Of a DNA stretch of 64,000 nucleotides, positions 43,357 through 51,808 are shown in pieces; position 1 is the stretch's first letter; each line of letters begins with the position of its first letter. The DNA is taken from assembly GCF_024753135.1 (NCBI RefSeq), contig NZ_JANUGP010000005.1, positions 62,001 through 126,000 of the forward strand, written 5' to 3'. Under the pieces are notes generated by a model. That model worked only from the letters and a program-made list of their open reading frames with translations, had not been told where the DNA came from and did not search any database. The translations under genes and the position numbers were made by a program. The stretch comes from Streptomyces pyxinicus (lineage in GTDB: Bacteria; Actinomycetota; Actinomycetes; Streptomycetales; Streptomycetaceae).

Positions 43357-44391
43357 ATGCCCCTGTGGCCCGTCTACACCGGTACGAACGCGCCGCACGA
43401 CGGCGTCACCGAGTTGCCCCCGCCGCCGCCTTGGCGCGCCTTCGACGGCGGACCGGTGCTCCCGGCCCCCGACCCGGCCGCCGACGCCGCCGCCGTCTCC
43501 CCGGACCGCCTGCACCGCGCCGAGACGTACCAGGCGACCGAGCAGACGGTCCAGCTCGTCAACGCGGCCCTGTACCTGCGCCGCCCGCTGCTGGTCACCG
43601 GCCCGCCCGGCACCGGCAAGTCCTCCCTCGCCTACGCCGTCGCGCGCGAGCTGCGGCTCGGCCCGGTACTGCGCTGGAACGTCACCAGCCGCAGCACCCT
43701 GCACGACGGCCTCTACCAGTACGACCCGCTCTCCCGGCTGTACGCGGCCCGGCAGCAGGCCGGCCGGGACACCGGTGCGGGCGAGTCCCCCGACGGCTCC
43801 GGCATCGAACACCATCTGCGGCTCGGCCCGCTCGGCACCGCGCTGCTGCCCTACGCCCGCCCGCGCGCCCTCCTCATCGACGAGATCGACAAGAGCGACC
43901 TCGACCTGCCCAACGACCTGCTGAACGTGCTGGAGGAGGGCCAGTACGAGATCCCCGAGCTGGTGCGCGCCTCCCGGCTGACCCCGGACGGCATCGCCGA
44001 GGTGCTGGTCGACGGCGCCGACGAACGGGCGCCGGTCGCGCACGGCCGGGTGCGCTGCCGGGCCTTCCCGTTCGTGGTGCTCACCAGCAACGGCGAGCGC
44101 GAGTTCCCGCCCGCCTTCCTGCGCCGCTGCGTCACGCTGCGGCTGCGCCGGCCCGACGACCGGCACCTCGCCGGGATCGTCCGCGCCCACCTCGGCGAGC
44201 CGGACGCCTACGCGCAGTCCCTGATCGAGCGGTTCCTGACCCGGGCCGGCGCCGGCGACCTCGCCACCGACCAGCTCCTCAACGCCATCTACCTCGCGCG
44301 CTCCTCCGGTCTGGACACCGACTCCCTGGACCGGCTGGCCGAACAGCTCATGCCGTACCTGGGGCAGACGGCGCCGTCCGATGTCTTCTGA
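43357..44391 (+). CDS. MoxR-type AAA+ ATPase of the VMAP system
   Basis: The 344-residue ATPase has Walker A GPPGTGKS (82-89), Walker B ALLIDEID (171-178), sensor 1 VVLTSNGEREF and an arginine-finger region PPAFLRRCV. MoxR ATPases act with von Willebrand A proteins as chaperones or switches. Here the neighbours are the trypsin-VMAP protein upstream (37-bp gap with GGAGAAGAAG) and the SAV_2336-type protein downstream (11-bp overlap). It should supply the ATP-dependent step that assembles or activates the complex. Confidence 0.93.
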   Translation: MPLWPVYTGTNAPHDGVTELPPPPPWRAFDGGPVLPAPDPAADAAAVSPDRLHRAETYQATEQTVQLVNAALYLRRPLLVTGPPGTGKSSLAYAVARELRLGPVLRWNVTSRSTLHDGLYQYDPLSRLYAARQQAGRDTGAGESPDGSGIEHHLRLGPLGTALLPYARPRALLIDEIDKSDLDLPNDLLNVLEEGQYEIPELVRASRLTPDGIAEVLVDGADERAPVAHGRVRCRAFPFVVLTSNGEREFPPAFLRRCVTLRLRRPDDRHLAGIVRAHLGEPDAYAQSLIERFLTRAGAGDLATDQLLNAIYLARSSGLDTDSLDRLAEQLMPYLGQTAPSDVF

Positions 44392-47300
44392 GCGGTCCCC
44401 CGAGCCCTCCGGGACCGGGGAACCGTCCGCCGCGCTGGCCCGGCTCGCCGACGTCCTGGAACAGGCGAGCCGGGGCACCCGTCCGACCCCGCTCGAACTG
44501 GCCGAACTGCTGTGGCTGGCGGGGCAGATGAGTGACGCCGGTGACGGGGGCGCCGTACCGGTACGGCGGGCGGCGCCCCCGCCCCCCGTACCCCCCGTGC
44601 CGCCCGCACCGGACCGCACCCCGCCGCTCGCCGCCCCCGCACCGGCCGGCCGCGTCCCCCTGCACCTGCCCGCCCGGCAGCCCGCACCGGCCGCCGCCGA
44701 GCACCGGCCGCACACCGGCCTGCTCGCCCCCGCGCCCCCGATGCTCCGCCATCCGCTGGCCCTGCAACGCGCGCTGCGTCCGCTGCGCCGCCGGACCGAC
44801 GCGCCCGTAGGCCACGAGCTGGACGAACGGGCCACCGCCGACCGCATCGCCCACCTCGGCGCCGACCCGGCGTGGTGGCTGCCGGTGCTGCGCCCGGCCC
44901 GGGAACGCTGGCTGCGCCTGAACCTGGTGTACGACGCCGGCCCCACCATGCCCGTCTGGCAGCCCCTGCTCCGCGAACTGCACACCGCGCTGGCCCAGTC
45001 GGGCGCCTTCCGCACGGTCGCCCTGTTCCGTGCGACGGCCGACGGCACCGTGCACGGCCCCGGCGCGGCCGCCCACGGCGACGGCCGTACCGTCACCCTG
45101 CTGGTCAGCGACTGCATGGGCCCGCAGTGGCGGGAGGGCCCGGCCGGCCGCCGCTGGTACGCCACCCTGCACCGCTGGGCGCGCCGGATGCCGCTCGCCG
45201 TCGTCCAGCCGCTCCCGGAGCACCTGTGGCGGGACACCGCGCTGCCCACCGCCCCGGGCCGGCTGACGGCACCGTACCCGGCGGCCCCCTCGGCGGCGCT
45301 CACGTTCGAGCCGTACGAGCCCTACGAGCCTTGTGGCGGACCGGAGTTCGCCGACGGCACCGTGCCGCTGCCGGTGCTGGAACCGGAGCCGCGCTGGCTG
45401 GCGCACTGGGCGGGGCTGCTCACGGCGCCGGGCGGGGCGCGGTTCCCGGCGGCGGTGGCCGGGCTGGGCCGGCCGCTGCCGGCGGACGCGGAGGACCGTA
45501 CGGACGTGGCGCGGCTGTCGGCCGAGGAACTGGTGCTGCGGTTCCGGGCGACCGCCTCGCCGGAGGCGTTCCGGCTGGCCGGGCATCTGGCGCTGGGGCG
45601 CCCCGACCTGCCGGTGATGCGGCTGGTGCAGGCGGCCGTGGAGCCCGATCCGCGCCCCCGCCAGCTGGCCGAGGTGGTGCTGAGCGGCATGCTCACCGCC
45701 GTCCCGGGCGCCCCGCCCGGCTGCTACGCCTTCCGGGACGGCGTCCGTGAGCTGCTGCTGCTCGGTCTGCCGCGCACCGCCCGTAACCGCACCACCGAAC
45801 TGCTGCGCCGTGTGGGCGAGTTGATCGAGGACCGTGCGGGCCGGGCACCGGGCGAGTTCCGGGCGTCGGTCCCCTCCGGGCGGGGCCCCGGAACGGCCGT
45901 GGCGGCCGAGCCGTTCGCCACGGTCGACGAGGACAGCGCGCGCCGGCTCGCGGGGGCGACGGGGGGACCGGCGCCCGGTGAACCGGCGGTGGCCCATGGC
46001 GAACCGCACGCGGAGCCGTCTCCCGCCGACCCGCCCGGTCTCCGCTTCACCGCCGACGCGCTCGCCGGCCGCCCCGAGGCCCGCATCACCCTGGAGGCCG
46101 CCGTGCACGAGGTGCTGGCGCGAAGTGCGCTGGCGCCCGGCCGGTACACGGTCGAGGTCCGCCCGGACGGCTACCTCGTGCGCACCGAGCCCGGCGCCTT
46201 CCTGCTGCCCGCCCTGGTCGCGGCCCTGCGAGAGCTGCCCCGGGCCCTGCGGCGCCTCGACCGGCCACCCCGGGTGCGGGTGACCTTCGGGCCGGACCCG
46301 GCGGTCCCGGTGCCGGATCCGGGCGCGGGCGTGCTCGTCGTCGTACCGCCCGCGCTGTACGACGACTTCAGCGCCAGCTCCGCCGCCCGGGGCACCCCGC
46401 CCTTCCGGCCGCTGCACCGGGCCGGCGCCCCGGACGCGGCGCCCACCGCCTGGTACTGCGCACTCGGGCAGACGACCGGCGAACCGACCGAACAGGACCT
46501 GGTGCGGGGGCCGTTCATCATCCAGGACCTGCGCGAGCTGGGCCTGCCCACCCCGGGCCGGACGGCCGTCGTGCACACGCGCCCGGACGGCCCGCTGACC
46601 CTGCTCGACCCGCTCCAGCCCTACGGCACGCGCCCGCCGCGCCCCGAGACGTACTACACGGTCGACCTCACCCCGCACCAGGCCCGGCACACGCTGTCGC
46701 TGCCCGGCGCGGGGGCGGGGGCGTTCACGGCGGTGGTGGACCTGTCCTGGGAGGTGGCGGACCCGGTCGCCGTCGTGCGCGCGGAGGCGTCCGGTGTCCC
46801 CGGGCTGCTGCTGGAACGGCTGCGCACCGGGGCCGCCTCGGTCACCCGGCGGCATCCGGTGCGCCGGGCGGGCGCGGCCGGGCGGCAGGTGAACGAGGCG
46901 GTGCGGGACTGGCCGGTGCCGGGGCTCGCGGTGTCGTACCGGGTCCGGCTGGCGCCCGAGGGCAGGCCGCTGCCGGAGACCGAGCGGCCGGCCCCGGGCA
47001 GGCGCCGGACGGCGGCCCTGCTCGGGGACGCGGAGGCCGTGCTGATCGGCTTCGACGGGCCGCTCGCCCGGCTGTTCCCCGGGCGGACGGCCCGGGCGGC
47101 GGTCGTCGAGCTGCTGTCCCTGGTGGCCGAGGACCGCGATCCGGCCGGCGCCCTGGCCGGCCGGCCGTTGCCCGTGGTGGCCGAGGCCGGGCGGGAGGCG
47201 TTCGCGCATCCGCTGGACCTGCTGCGGGCCTTCGCCCGCGACCCGGCGGGCCCCGCGCTCGCGGCCCGCCTGGCGGCGCTGGAGCTGGCGGCCGTACCGG

Positions 47301-47701
47301 ACGCGCCGACCACGCACCGCGCGCTGCCGCTGGTGCGCGCCCTGCACCGGTCCGGGCGCCGGGTCGGCGTGGTGACCGACGTCAGCGCGCCCGCCGTGCG
47401 CGGCTGTCTGGAGCCGTACCGGCTGCCGCTGGCCTGCGTGCAGGGCCGCCGGGACGACCTCGGCCTGCTGATGCCCGACCCGGACGGCCTGGACCGGGCC
47501 CTCGCCGCGCTCGGGACGCCGGTGCCCGGCGCGGTGCTGATCGGCTCCTCGGTCGCCGAACTCACCGCCGCCCAACGGCTCGGCCTGCGGTTCGTCGGGT
47601 TCGCCCCGACCGCCGCCGGGCGGCGCCGGCTGCGCGAGGAGGGCAGCGGACTCACGGTGTCCTCCCTGGAGCCCCTGCTGGAGGCCGCGCGGGCGCTCTG
47701 A
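44381..47701 (+). CDS. SAV_2336-type vWA-like protein with degenerate C-terminal HAD domain
   Basis: The 1106-residue protein has an N-terminal helical region and Pro-rich linker (1-125). A vWA-like domain follows, whose metal-site motif reads DAGPT (Asp185, Thr189) instead of DxSxS, then helical segments to ~520. A mixed domain at ~565-720 faintly resembles nucleotide-cyclase folds. The C-terminal ~220 residues look like a HAD phosphatase, but motif I reads GFDG, with Gly890 where the nucleophile Asp belongs, and motif IV reads GSSVAE, with Ser1056 and Glu1060 replacing Asp. It is probably catalytically dead. It overlaps the MoxR gene and closes the system. Confidence 0.75.
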   Translation: MSSERSPEPSGTGEPSAALARLADVLEQASRGTRPTPLELAELLWLAGQMSDAGDGGAVPVRRAAPPPPVPPVPPAPDRTPPLAAPAPAGRVPLHLPARQPAPAAAEHRPHTGLLAPAPPMLRHPLALQRALRPLRRRTDAPVGHELDERATADRIAHLGADPAWWLPVLRPARERWLRLNLVYDAGPTMPVWQPLLRELHTALAQSGAFRTVALFRATADGTVHGPGAAAHGDGRTVTLLVSDCMGPQWREGPAGRRWYATLHRWARRMPLAVVQPLPEHLWRDTALPTAPGRLTAPYPAAPSAALTFEPYEPYEPCGGPEFADGTVPLPVLEPEPRWLAHWAGLLTAPGGARFPAAVAGLGRPLPADAEDRTDVARLSAEELVLRFRATASPEAFRLAGHLALGRPDLPVMRLVQAAVEPDPRPRQLAEVVLSGMLTAVPGAPPGCYAFRDGVRELLLLGLPRTARNRTTELLRRVGELIEDRAGRAPGEFRASVPSGRGPGTAVAAEPFATVDEDSARRLAGATGGPAPGEPAVAHGEPHAEPSPADPPGLRFTADALAGRPEARITLEAAVHEVLARSALAPGRYTVEVRPDGYLVRTEPGAFLLPALVAALRELPRALRRLDRPPRVRVTFGPDPAVPVPDPGAGVLVVVPPALYDDFSASSAARGTPPFRPLHRAGAPDAAPTAWYCALGQTTGEPTEQDLVRGPFIIQDLRELGLPTPGRTAVVHTRPDGPLTLLDPLQPYGTRPPRPETYYTVDLTPHQARHTLSLPGAGAGAFTAVVDLSWEVADPVAVVRAEASGVPGLLLERLRTGAASVTRRHPVRRAGAAGRQVNEAVRDWPVPGLAVSYRVRLAPEGRPLPETERPAPGRRRTAALLGDAEAVLIGFDGPLARLFPGRTARAAVVELLSLVAEDRDPAGALAGRPLPVVAEAGREAFAHPLDLLRAFARDPAGPALAARLAALELAAVPDAPTTHRALPLVRALHRSGRRVGVVTDVSAPAVRGCLEPYRLPLACVQGRRDDLGLLMPDPDGLDRALAALGTPVPGAVLIGSSVAELTAAQRLGLRFVGFAPTAAGRRRLREEGSGLTVSSLEPLLEAARAL

Positions 47702-47719
47702 CCCGCCGACACACCGGGG

Positions 47720-47740
47720 AACCGGGGAATCTCCCCCGTT
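47720..47740 (+). terminator. Candidate hairpin after the VMAP-type operon
   Basis: An AAC-GGGG / CCCC-GTT stem with one bulged C encloses a short loop, 19 bp beyond the operon stop and ending in GTT. It is of moderate stability and lacks a T-run. Confidence 0.3.
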
Positions 47741-47862
47741 CAGCGGCGCCCCGCCCGGCCCCCTCCAGCAGGCGCCCGCCCGGGCGCGCCGCGCAGGATG
47801 GCAGTCGTAAGGCCCGCCAACCGGCCGGGCGCCCACGGCCCGCGCACTCGGGAGGTTCCGCC

Positions 47863-48900
47863 GTGACCGTCAGTCTGGAGCAGTTGCGCCGCTGCCACTT
47901 CGCCGTCGACCTGGGTGCCGCCCGCACCCGCGTGTACGTGAAAGGCGCCGGTCTCGTCGTGGACCAGCCCTCGGTCGCGGCGGTGAACACGCGGTCCGGC
48001 GCGCTCATCGCGGTGGGTGAGTTCGCCGCGCAGATGACGGGACGGACCCCGCACTACATCCGGGTGGTACGGCCCGTCTCCGGCGGCACGGTGGTCGACA
48101 TCGAGATGGCCCAGCGGATGCTGCGGCATCTGCTCGGCGACAAGACGCGCCGCGCGCTGCGCCGCAACCTGCGGCTGCGGGCCGCCGCCTGCACCCCGCA
48201 CGACGCCGACCCGCTGGCGCAGCGCGCCACGATCGAGACGCTGGTCGGCCTCGGGGCGCGCCGGGTGGAGCTGGTGGACACGCTGATCGCGGCGGCCATC
48301 GGCTGCGGGATGCCGGTGGAGCGGCCCGAGGCCAGCATGATCATGGTGTGCGGGGCGGCGGCGACGCAGGTCGCGGTGCTCTCGCTCGGGTCCATCGTCA
48401 CCGCCGAGCGGATTCCGGTGGGCGGGGAGGCCGTGGACCACGCGATCGTGCAGCACCTGCGGCACGAGCACAAGCTGATGCTGCCGAGCCAGTCGGTGTG
48501 GCCGCTGCAACTGGCCCTGTCCGGCAACGGCCTCACCCCGCAGGGCCCGGCGCAGACCGAGATCCACGGCCGGGACGTGGCCACGGGTACGGCCCGCAGC
48601 GTGCGGATCGACACCGCCGCCGTACGGGACGCCATCCAGACCCCGCTGACGGCCGTGCTGGACGGCATCGGCCGGATGCTGCGCGACTGCCCGCCCGACC
48701 TGGTCGCCGACCTCGCGGACCGGGGGGTGACGATGGTCGGCGGTTCGGCGCTGCTGCCGGGCTTCGACCAGATGCTGCGGCGGGCCACCGGGATGCCGGT
48801 GCACATCGCCGAGCGGCCCGACATCTGCGCGGCCCAGGGGCTCGGCGCCATGCTGGAGGGCCGGATCGAGCCGCTGGTGCTGAACCCGCTGGCCGCCTGA
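47863..48900 (+). CDS. mbl: MreB-like actin homologue (Mbl)
   Basis: The 345-residue protein has the actin/MreB ATPase pattern: phosphate-1 FAVDLGAARTRVYVKG, the VVDIEMAQRML region, and phosphate-2 and adenosine motifs MVCGAAATQVAVLSL and VTMVGGSALLPGFD. Streptomyces Mbl proteins are diverged MreB paralogues linked to spore-wall formation. GTG 47863 has GGGAGG 7 nt upstream. The downstream sensor-like gene is 19 bp away and probably co-transcribed. Confidence 0.88.
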   Translation: MTVSLEQLRRCHFAVDLGAARTRVYVKGAGLVVDQPSVAAVNTRSGALIAVGEFAAQMTGRTPHYIRVVRPVSGGTVVDIEMAQRMLRHLLGDKTRRALRRNLRLRAAACTPHDADPLAQRATIETLVGLGARRVELVDTLIAAAIGCGMPVERPEASMIMVCGAAATQVAVLSLGSIVTAERIPVGGEAVDHAIVQHLRHEHKLMLPSQSVWPLQLALSGNGLTPQGPAQTEIHGRDVATGTARSVRIDTAAVRDAIQTPLTAVLDGIGRMLRDCPPDLVADLADRGVTMVGGSALLPGFDQMLRRATGMPVHIAERPDICAAQGLGAMLEGRIEPLVLNPLAA

Positions 48901-48919
48901 GCGGCGCCGGGCCCGCCGG

Positions 48920-50314
48920 ATGACCGGCGCCCCCGACCCCCGCCTGCCGCCGCTCCTGGACGCCGTACTCGACGTCGGCTCCGCGCTCGACCTCGACACC
49001 ACACTGCGCCGGATCGCGGTCGGCGCCGCCGAGCTGACCGGCGCCCGGTACGCGGCCCTGAGCACCGCCGGCCCCGGCCGGGAGGCCCTGGAGATCCGCA
49101 CCGGGTCCGCCGCGCCCGCCGATTCCGGAAACGCGCTGGACGTGCCGATCCTGGTCGGCGCGGAGCCGTTCGGGCGGCTGCGGCTGGCGGACCGGGCGGG
49201 CGGCGGGCCGTTCACGGCCGAGGACGAGCAGGTGCTGCGGGTGCTGGCCGCGCAGGCCGGGATCGCGATCGGCAACGCCCGCCTGTACGAGGAGGCCCGG
49301 CAGCGCGAGCGGTGGATCGAGGGGGCGGCGGCCGTCACCACCGCGCTGCTGACCGGCCGGAGCGCCGACGACGCGCTGCTGACGGTCGCGGAGCGGGCCC
49401 GGCTGCTGGCCGGCGCGTCGGCCGGGGTGATCCTGCGGCCCACGCCGGCGGGCGGCATGGAGATCGTGACCGCGTCCACGCACGACGACCCCGGCGGCAT
49501 CGTCGGCACCACGATCGAGCCGGGCAGCCCGGTGCTGGAGCAACTGCTGGGCGGGGAGCCGGTGTTCGTCGAGGACTCGGCGACCGATCCGCGGATGACG
49601 ACCCGGGTCCGGCACCGGTTCGGGCCCAGCATGATGCTGCCGTTGCAGGCGGGCGGGCAGCTCATCGGCACCCTCGCGCTGCCCCGCCGGCGCGGCGACC
49701 GCCCCTACACGGCCCTGGAACGGCACCTCGCGACCCAGTTCGCCTCGCAGGCGGCGCTGGCCCTGGTGCTGGCCGGCGCCCGGCACGGCCGGGAGCGGCT
49801 CGCGGTGTACGAGGACCGCGACCGCATCGCCCGGGACCTGCACGACCTGGTGGTCCAACGGCTGTTCGCGACCGGCATGATGGTCCAGGCGGCGCGGCGC
49901 CGGGCCGTCGTCGGCGAGGTGCGCGAGACGCTGGGCCGGGCCGTGGACGAGCTGGAGTCGACCATCCAGGAGGTCCGCACCGCGATCTTCGCCCTCCAGC
50001 AGCCGCCGGCCGAGGCGCCGACCACCTTCCGGGGCCGGGTGCTGCGCGAGACGGCGGGCGCGGGCGCCCTGCTCGGCTTCCGGCCGGCGACCCGCTTCCT
50101 CGGCCCGGTGGACCACCTGATCCCGGACCGCACCGCCGGCCACCTGCTCACCGCCCTGCGCCGGGCCCTCGCGAGCGCCACCCGCCGCCGGGACGCCTCC
50201 CGGCTCACGGTGACCGTGGACGCGACGGCGACCCTGCGCGACGGCCGCCCCTGCGTCCGGCTCACGGTGACCACCGACGGCGACACGACGGCCACCTGGC
50301 AGGCACCCCTGTGA
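48920..50314 (+). CDS. Tandem-GAF sensor-kinase-like protein with decayed ATPase domain
   Basis: The 464-residue protein has two GAF domains (about 8-130 and 135-290), then a HisKA_3 dimerisation helix with the phosphoacceptor His308 in RIARDLHDLVVQRLF. This matches the DevS/DosT family. The C-terminal region aligned to the HATPase domain reads SATRRRDASR where the N-box Asn is expected, and TDGDTTATWQ in place of the DxGxG box, so ATP binding should be lost. It may act as a ligand-sensing scaffold or need another kinase. It follows mbl closely. No response regulator is adjacent. Confidence 0.82.
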   Translation: MTGAPDPRLPPLLDAVLDVGSALDLDTTLRRIAVGAAELTGARYAALSTAGPGREALEIRTGSAAPADSGNALDVPILVGAEPFGRLRLADRAGGGPFTAEDEQVLRVLAAQAGIAIGNARLYEEARQRERWIEGAAAVTTALLTGRSADDALLTVAERARLLAGASAGVILRPTPAGGMEIVTASTHDDPGGIVGTTIEPGSPVLEQLLGGEPVFVEDSATDPRMTTRVRHRFGPSMMLPLQAGGQLIGTLALPRRRGDRPYTALERHLATQFASQAALALVLAGARHGRERLAVYEDRDRIARDLHDLVVQRLFATGMMVQAARRRAVVGEVRETLGRAVDELESTIQEVRTAIFALQQPPAEAPTTFRGRVLRETAGAGALLGFRPATRFLGPVDHLIPDRTAGHLLTALRRALASATRRRDASRLTVTVDATATLRDGRPCVRLTVTTDGDTTATWQAPL

Positions 50315-50322
50315 CCCGCTCC

Positions 50323-50421
50323 CTAGTACGGCAGGATCCGCCCCGACGGCGTCCTGCGGTCGATCTCCTGGCCACGGGGCTGGGGGCGCCGAACGACGCG
50401 CACTCGGATCCGACGGTCCAT
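50323..50421 (-). CDS. Possible 32-residue small basic protein
   Basis: A 33-codon frame starting at ATG 50421 is preceded by AGGAGGAGGG 4-6 nt upstream, one of the best ribosome sites in the region. The product is arginine-rich (MDRRIRVRVVRR at its start) and matches no family I recognise. It lies antisense in the gap between the sensor-like gene and the P450 operon. The ribosome site is the only real support. Confidence 0.35.
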   Translation of the reverse strand: MDRRIRVRVVRRPQPRGQEIDRRTPSGRILPY

Positions 50422-50569
50422 GACGCCCTCCTCCTGCCGGGTACGGCCCGGCAGGGGAACGCCGGTAGGAGGTGCGTGCCCAGGACATGAGCAGTTCAAG
50501 CGTCCGGGCCGGTAAGTCATGAACGGGAAGCCGATGTTGTGGTCCGCACCAGGCCCGCGCCGCCCGTGG

Positions 50570-51796
50570 CTACACCCGCGTCAGCCGGACCGGAAGTCGC
50601 TGGTGGCCGTTGCTTATCAGCGAGCCCACCGGGCGCAGTTCGTCGGGCGGGACCGCGAGGGTCAGGTCCGGGAAGCGGGTGAAGAGCTGGTCGAGGGCCT
50701 CGGCGACCTCCAGGCGGGCCAGCGGGGCGCCGAGGCAGAAGTGGACGCCGTGGCCGAAGGCCAGGTGTTCCTTGACGGTGCGGGTGAGGTCGAAGGTGTC
50801 GGCGGCCTCGCCGTGCCAGTCGGGGTGGCGGTTGGCGGCGGCGTACGAGGCGACTATGGCCTCGCCCCGGGCGATGACGCGGCCGTCGGGCAGGGTGATG
50901 TCGGTGACGGCGTAGCGCAGCGGGAGGTGTTTGACGGCGGGTTCGTGCCGCAGCGTCTCCTCCACCACGTCGTTCCAGCCCGCCTTGCCGGCCCGGACGA
51001 GGCCGTACTGCTCGGGCAGGGTCAGCATGGCCACGATGGCCTGGTCGATGACGTTGACGGTGGTCTCGTACCCGGCGCTGATCATCAGCAGCAGCGTGTC
51101 GCGGAGTTCCTCGCCGGTGAAGCCGGAGCCGTCGGTCTCCTCGTCGCGGGCGGCGATGAGGAGTGAGGTCATGTCGTCGCCGGGGTCGGCGGTCTTGGCG
51201 GCGATCAGCTCGTCCAGGACGCCGTACAGGCGCACCGCGTTGGCCTGGGACTCCTCCTGGGAGAGCGTGGTGTCGAAGACGCCGTCCACGAGCTGCCGGA
51301 AGGCCGTCCGCCGGTCCTCGGGGACGCCCATCAGGTGGCCGATCACGGCGATGGGCAGCGGGTAGGCGAGCTGTTCGCGCAGGTCCACGACCGTGCCGGC
51401 GGGATGCGCGGCGAGGGCGTCGACCAGTTCGGTGACGATGGCCTCGACGGCGGGTTTCAGTTCGGTTATGCGGCGGGCGCTGAAGGCGGGGGCGACCATC
51501 CGGCGCAGCCGGCGGTGGTCGGCGCCGTACGCGGTGAACATGTTCTTCACCGCGACCCACAGGGCGAGCGGCCAGGTCGCGACCCGCTCCTCGAACTCGG
51601 GCCAGTGCGCGCGGGCGTCCTTCGACACGTCCGGGCTGGTCAGCAACTGCTTGAGCAGGGCCGGGTCGGTGACGGCCCAGGCCCGCACGCCGAGCAGGTC
51701 CACCCGTGCGGCCGGGCCCTCGGCGCGCAGCGCCCGGTACTCCCGGTGGGCGTCGGCGCCCGTGGGGTCGAGGACGAGGGGGGTGTGCTGGGACAT
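50570..51796 (-). CDS. Cytochrome P450, CYP154A-like, at the end of a conservon
   Basis: The 408-residue P450 is complete: I-helix AGYETT (241-246) with the acid-alcohol pair, K-helix E280-T-L-R283 and heme loop FGHGVHFCLG with Cys354. It closely resembles S. coelicolor CYP154A1, which also follows a cvn operon. Redox partners are not encoded nearby. ATG 51796 has AAGGAG 8 nt upstream and is 12 bp behind the preceding P450, so both belong to the conservon transcript. The oxidised substrate is unknown. Confidence 0.93.
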   Translation of the reverse strand: MSQHTPLVLDPTGADAHREYRALRAEGPAARVDLLGVRAWAVTDPALLKQLLTSPDVSKDARAHWPEFEERVATWPLALWVAVKNMFTAYGADHRRLRRMVAPAFSARRITELKPAVEAIVTELVDALAAHPAGTVVDLREQLAYPLPIAVIGHLMGVPEDRRTAFRQLVDGVFDTTLSQEESQANAVRLYGVLDELIAAKTADPGDDMTSLLIAARDEETDGSGFTGEELRDTLLLMISAGYETTVNVIDQAIVAMLTLPEQYGLVRAGKAGWNDVVEETLRHEPAVKHLPLRYAVTDITLPDGRVIARGEAIVASYAAANRHPDWHGEAADTFDLTRTVKEHLAFGHGVHFCLGAPLARLEVAEALDQLFTRFPDLTLAVPPDELRPVGSLISNGHQRLPVRLTRV

Positions 51797-51808
51797 GCCG
51801 GAACTCCT

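Noticed and set aside
44348..47836. Open frame of about 1160 codons on the minus strand
   Set aside because: It is antisense to the SAV_2336-type gene, which overlaps MoxR and has clear domain structure.
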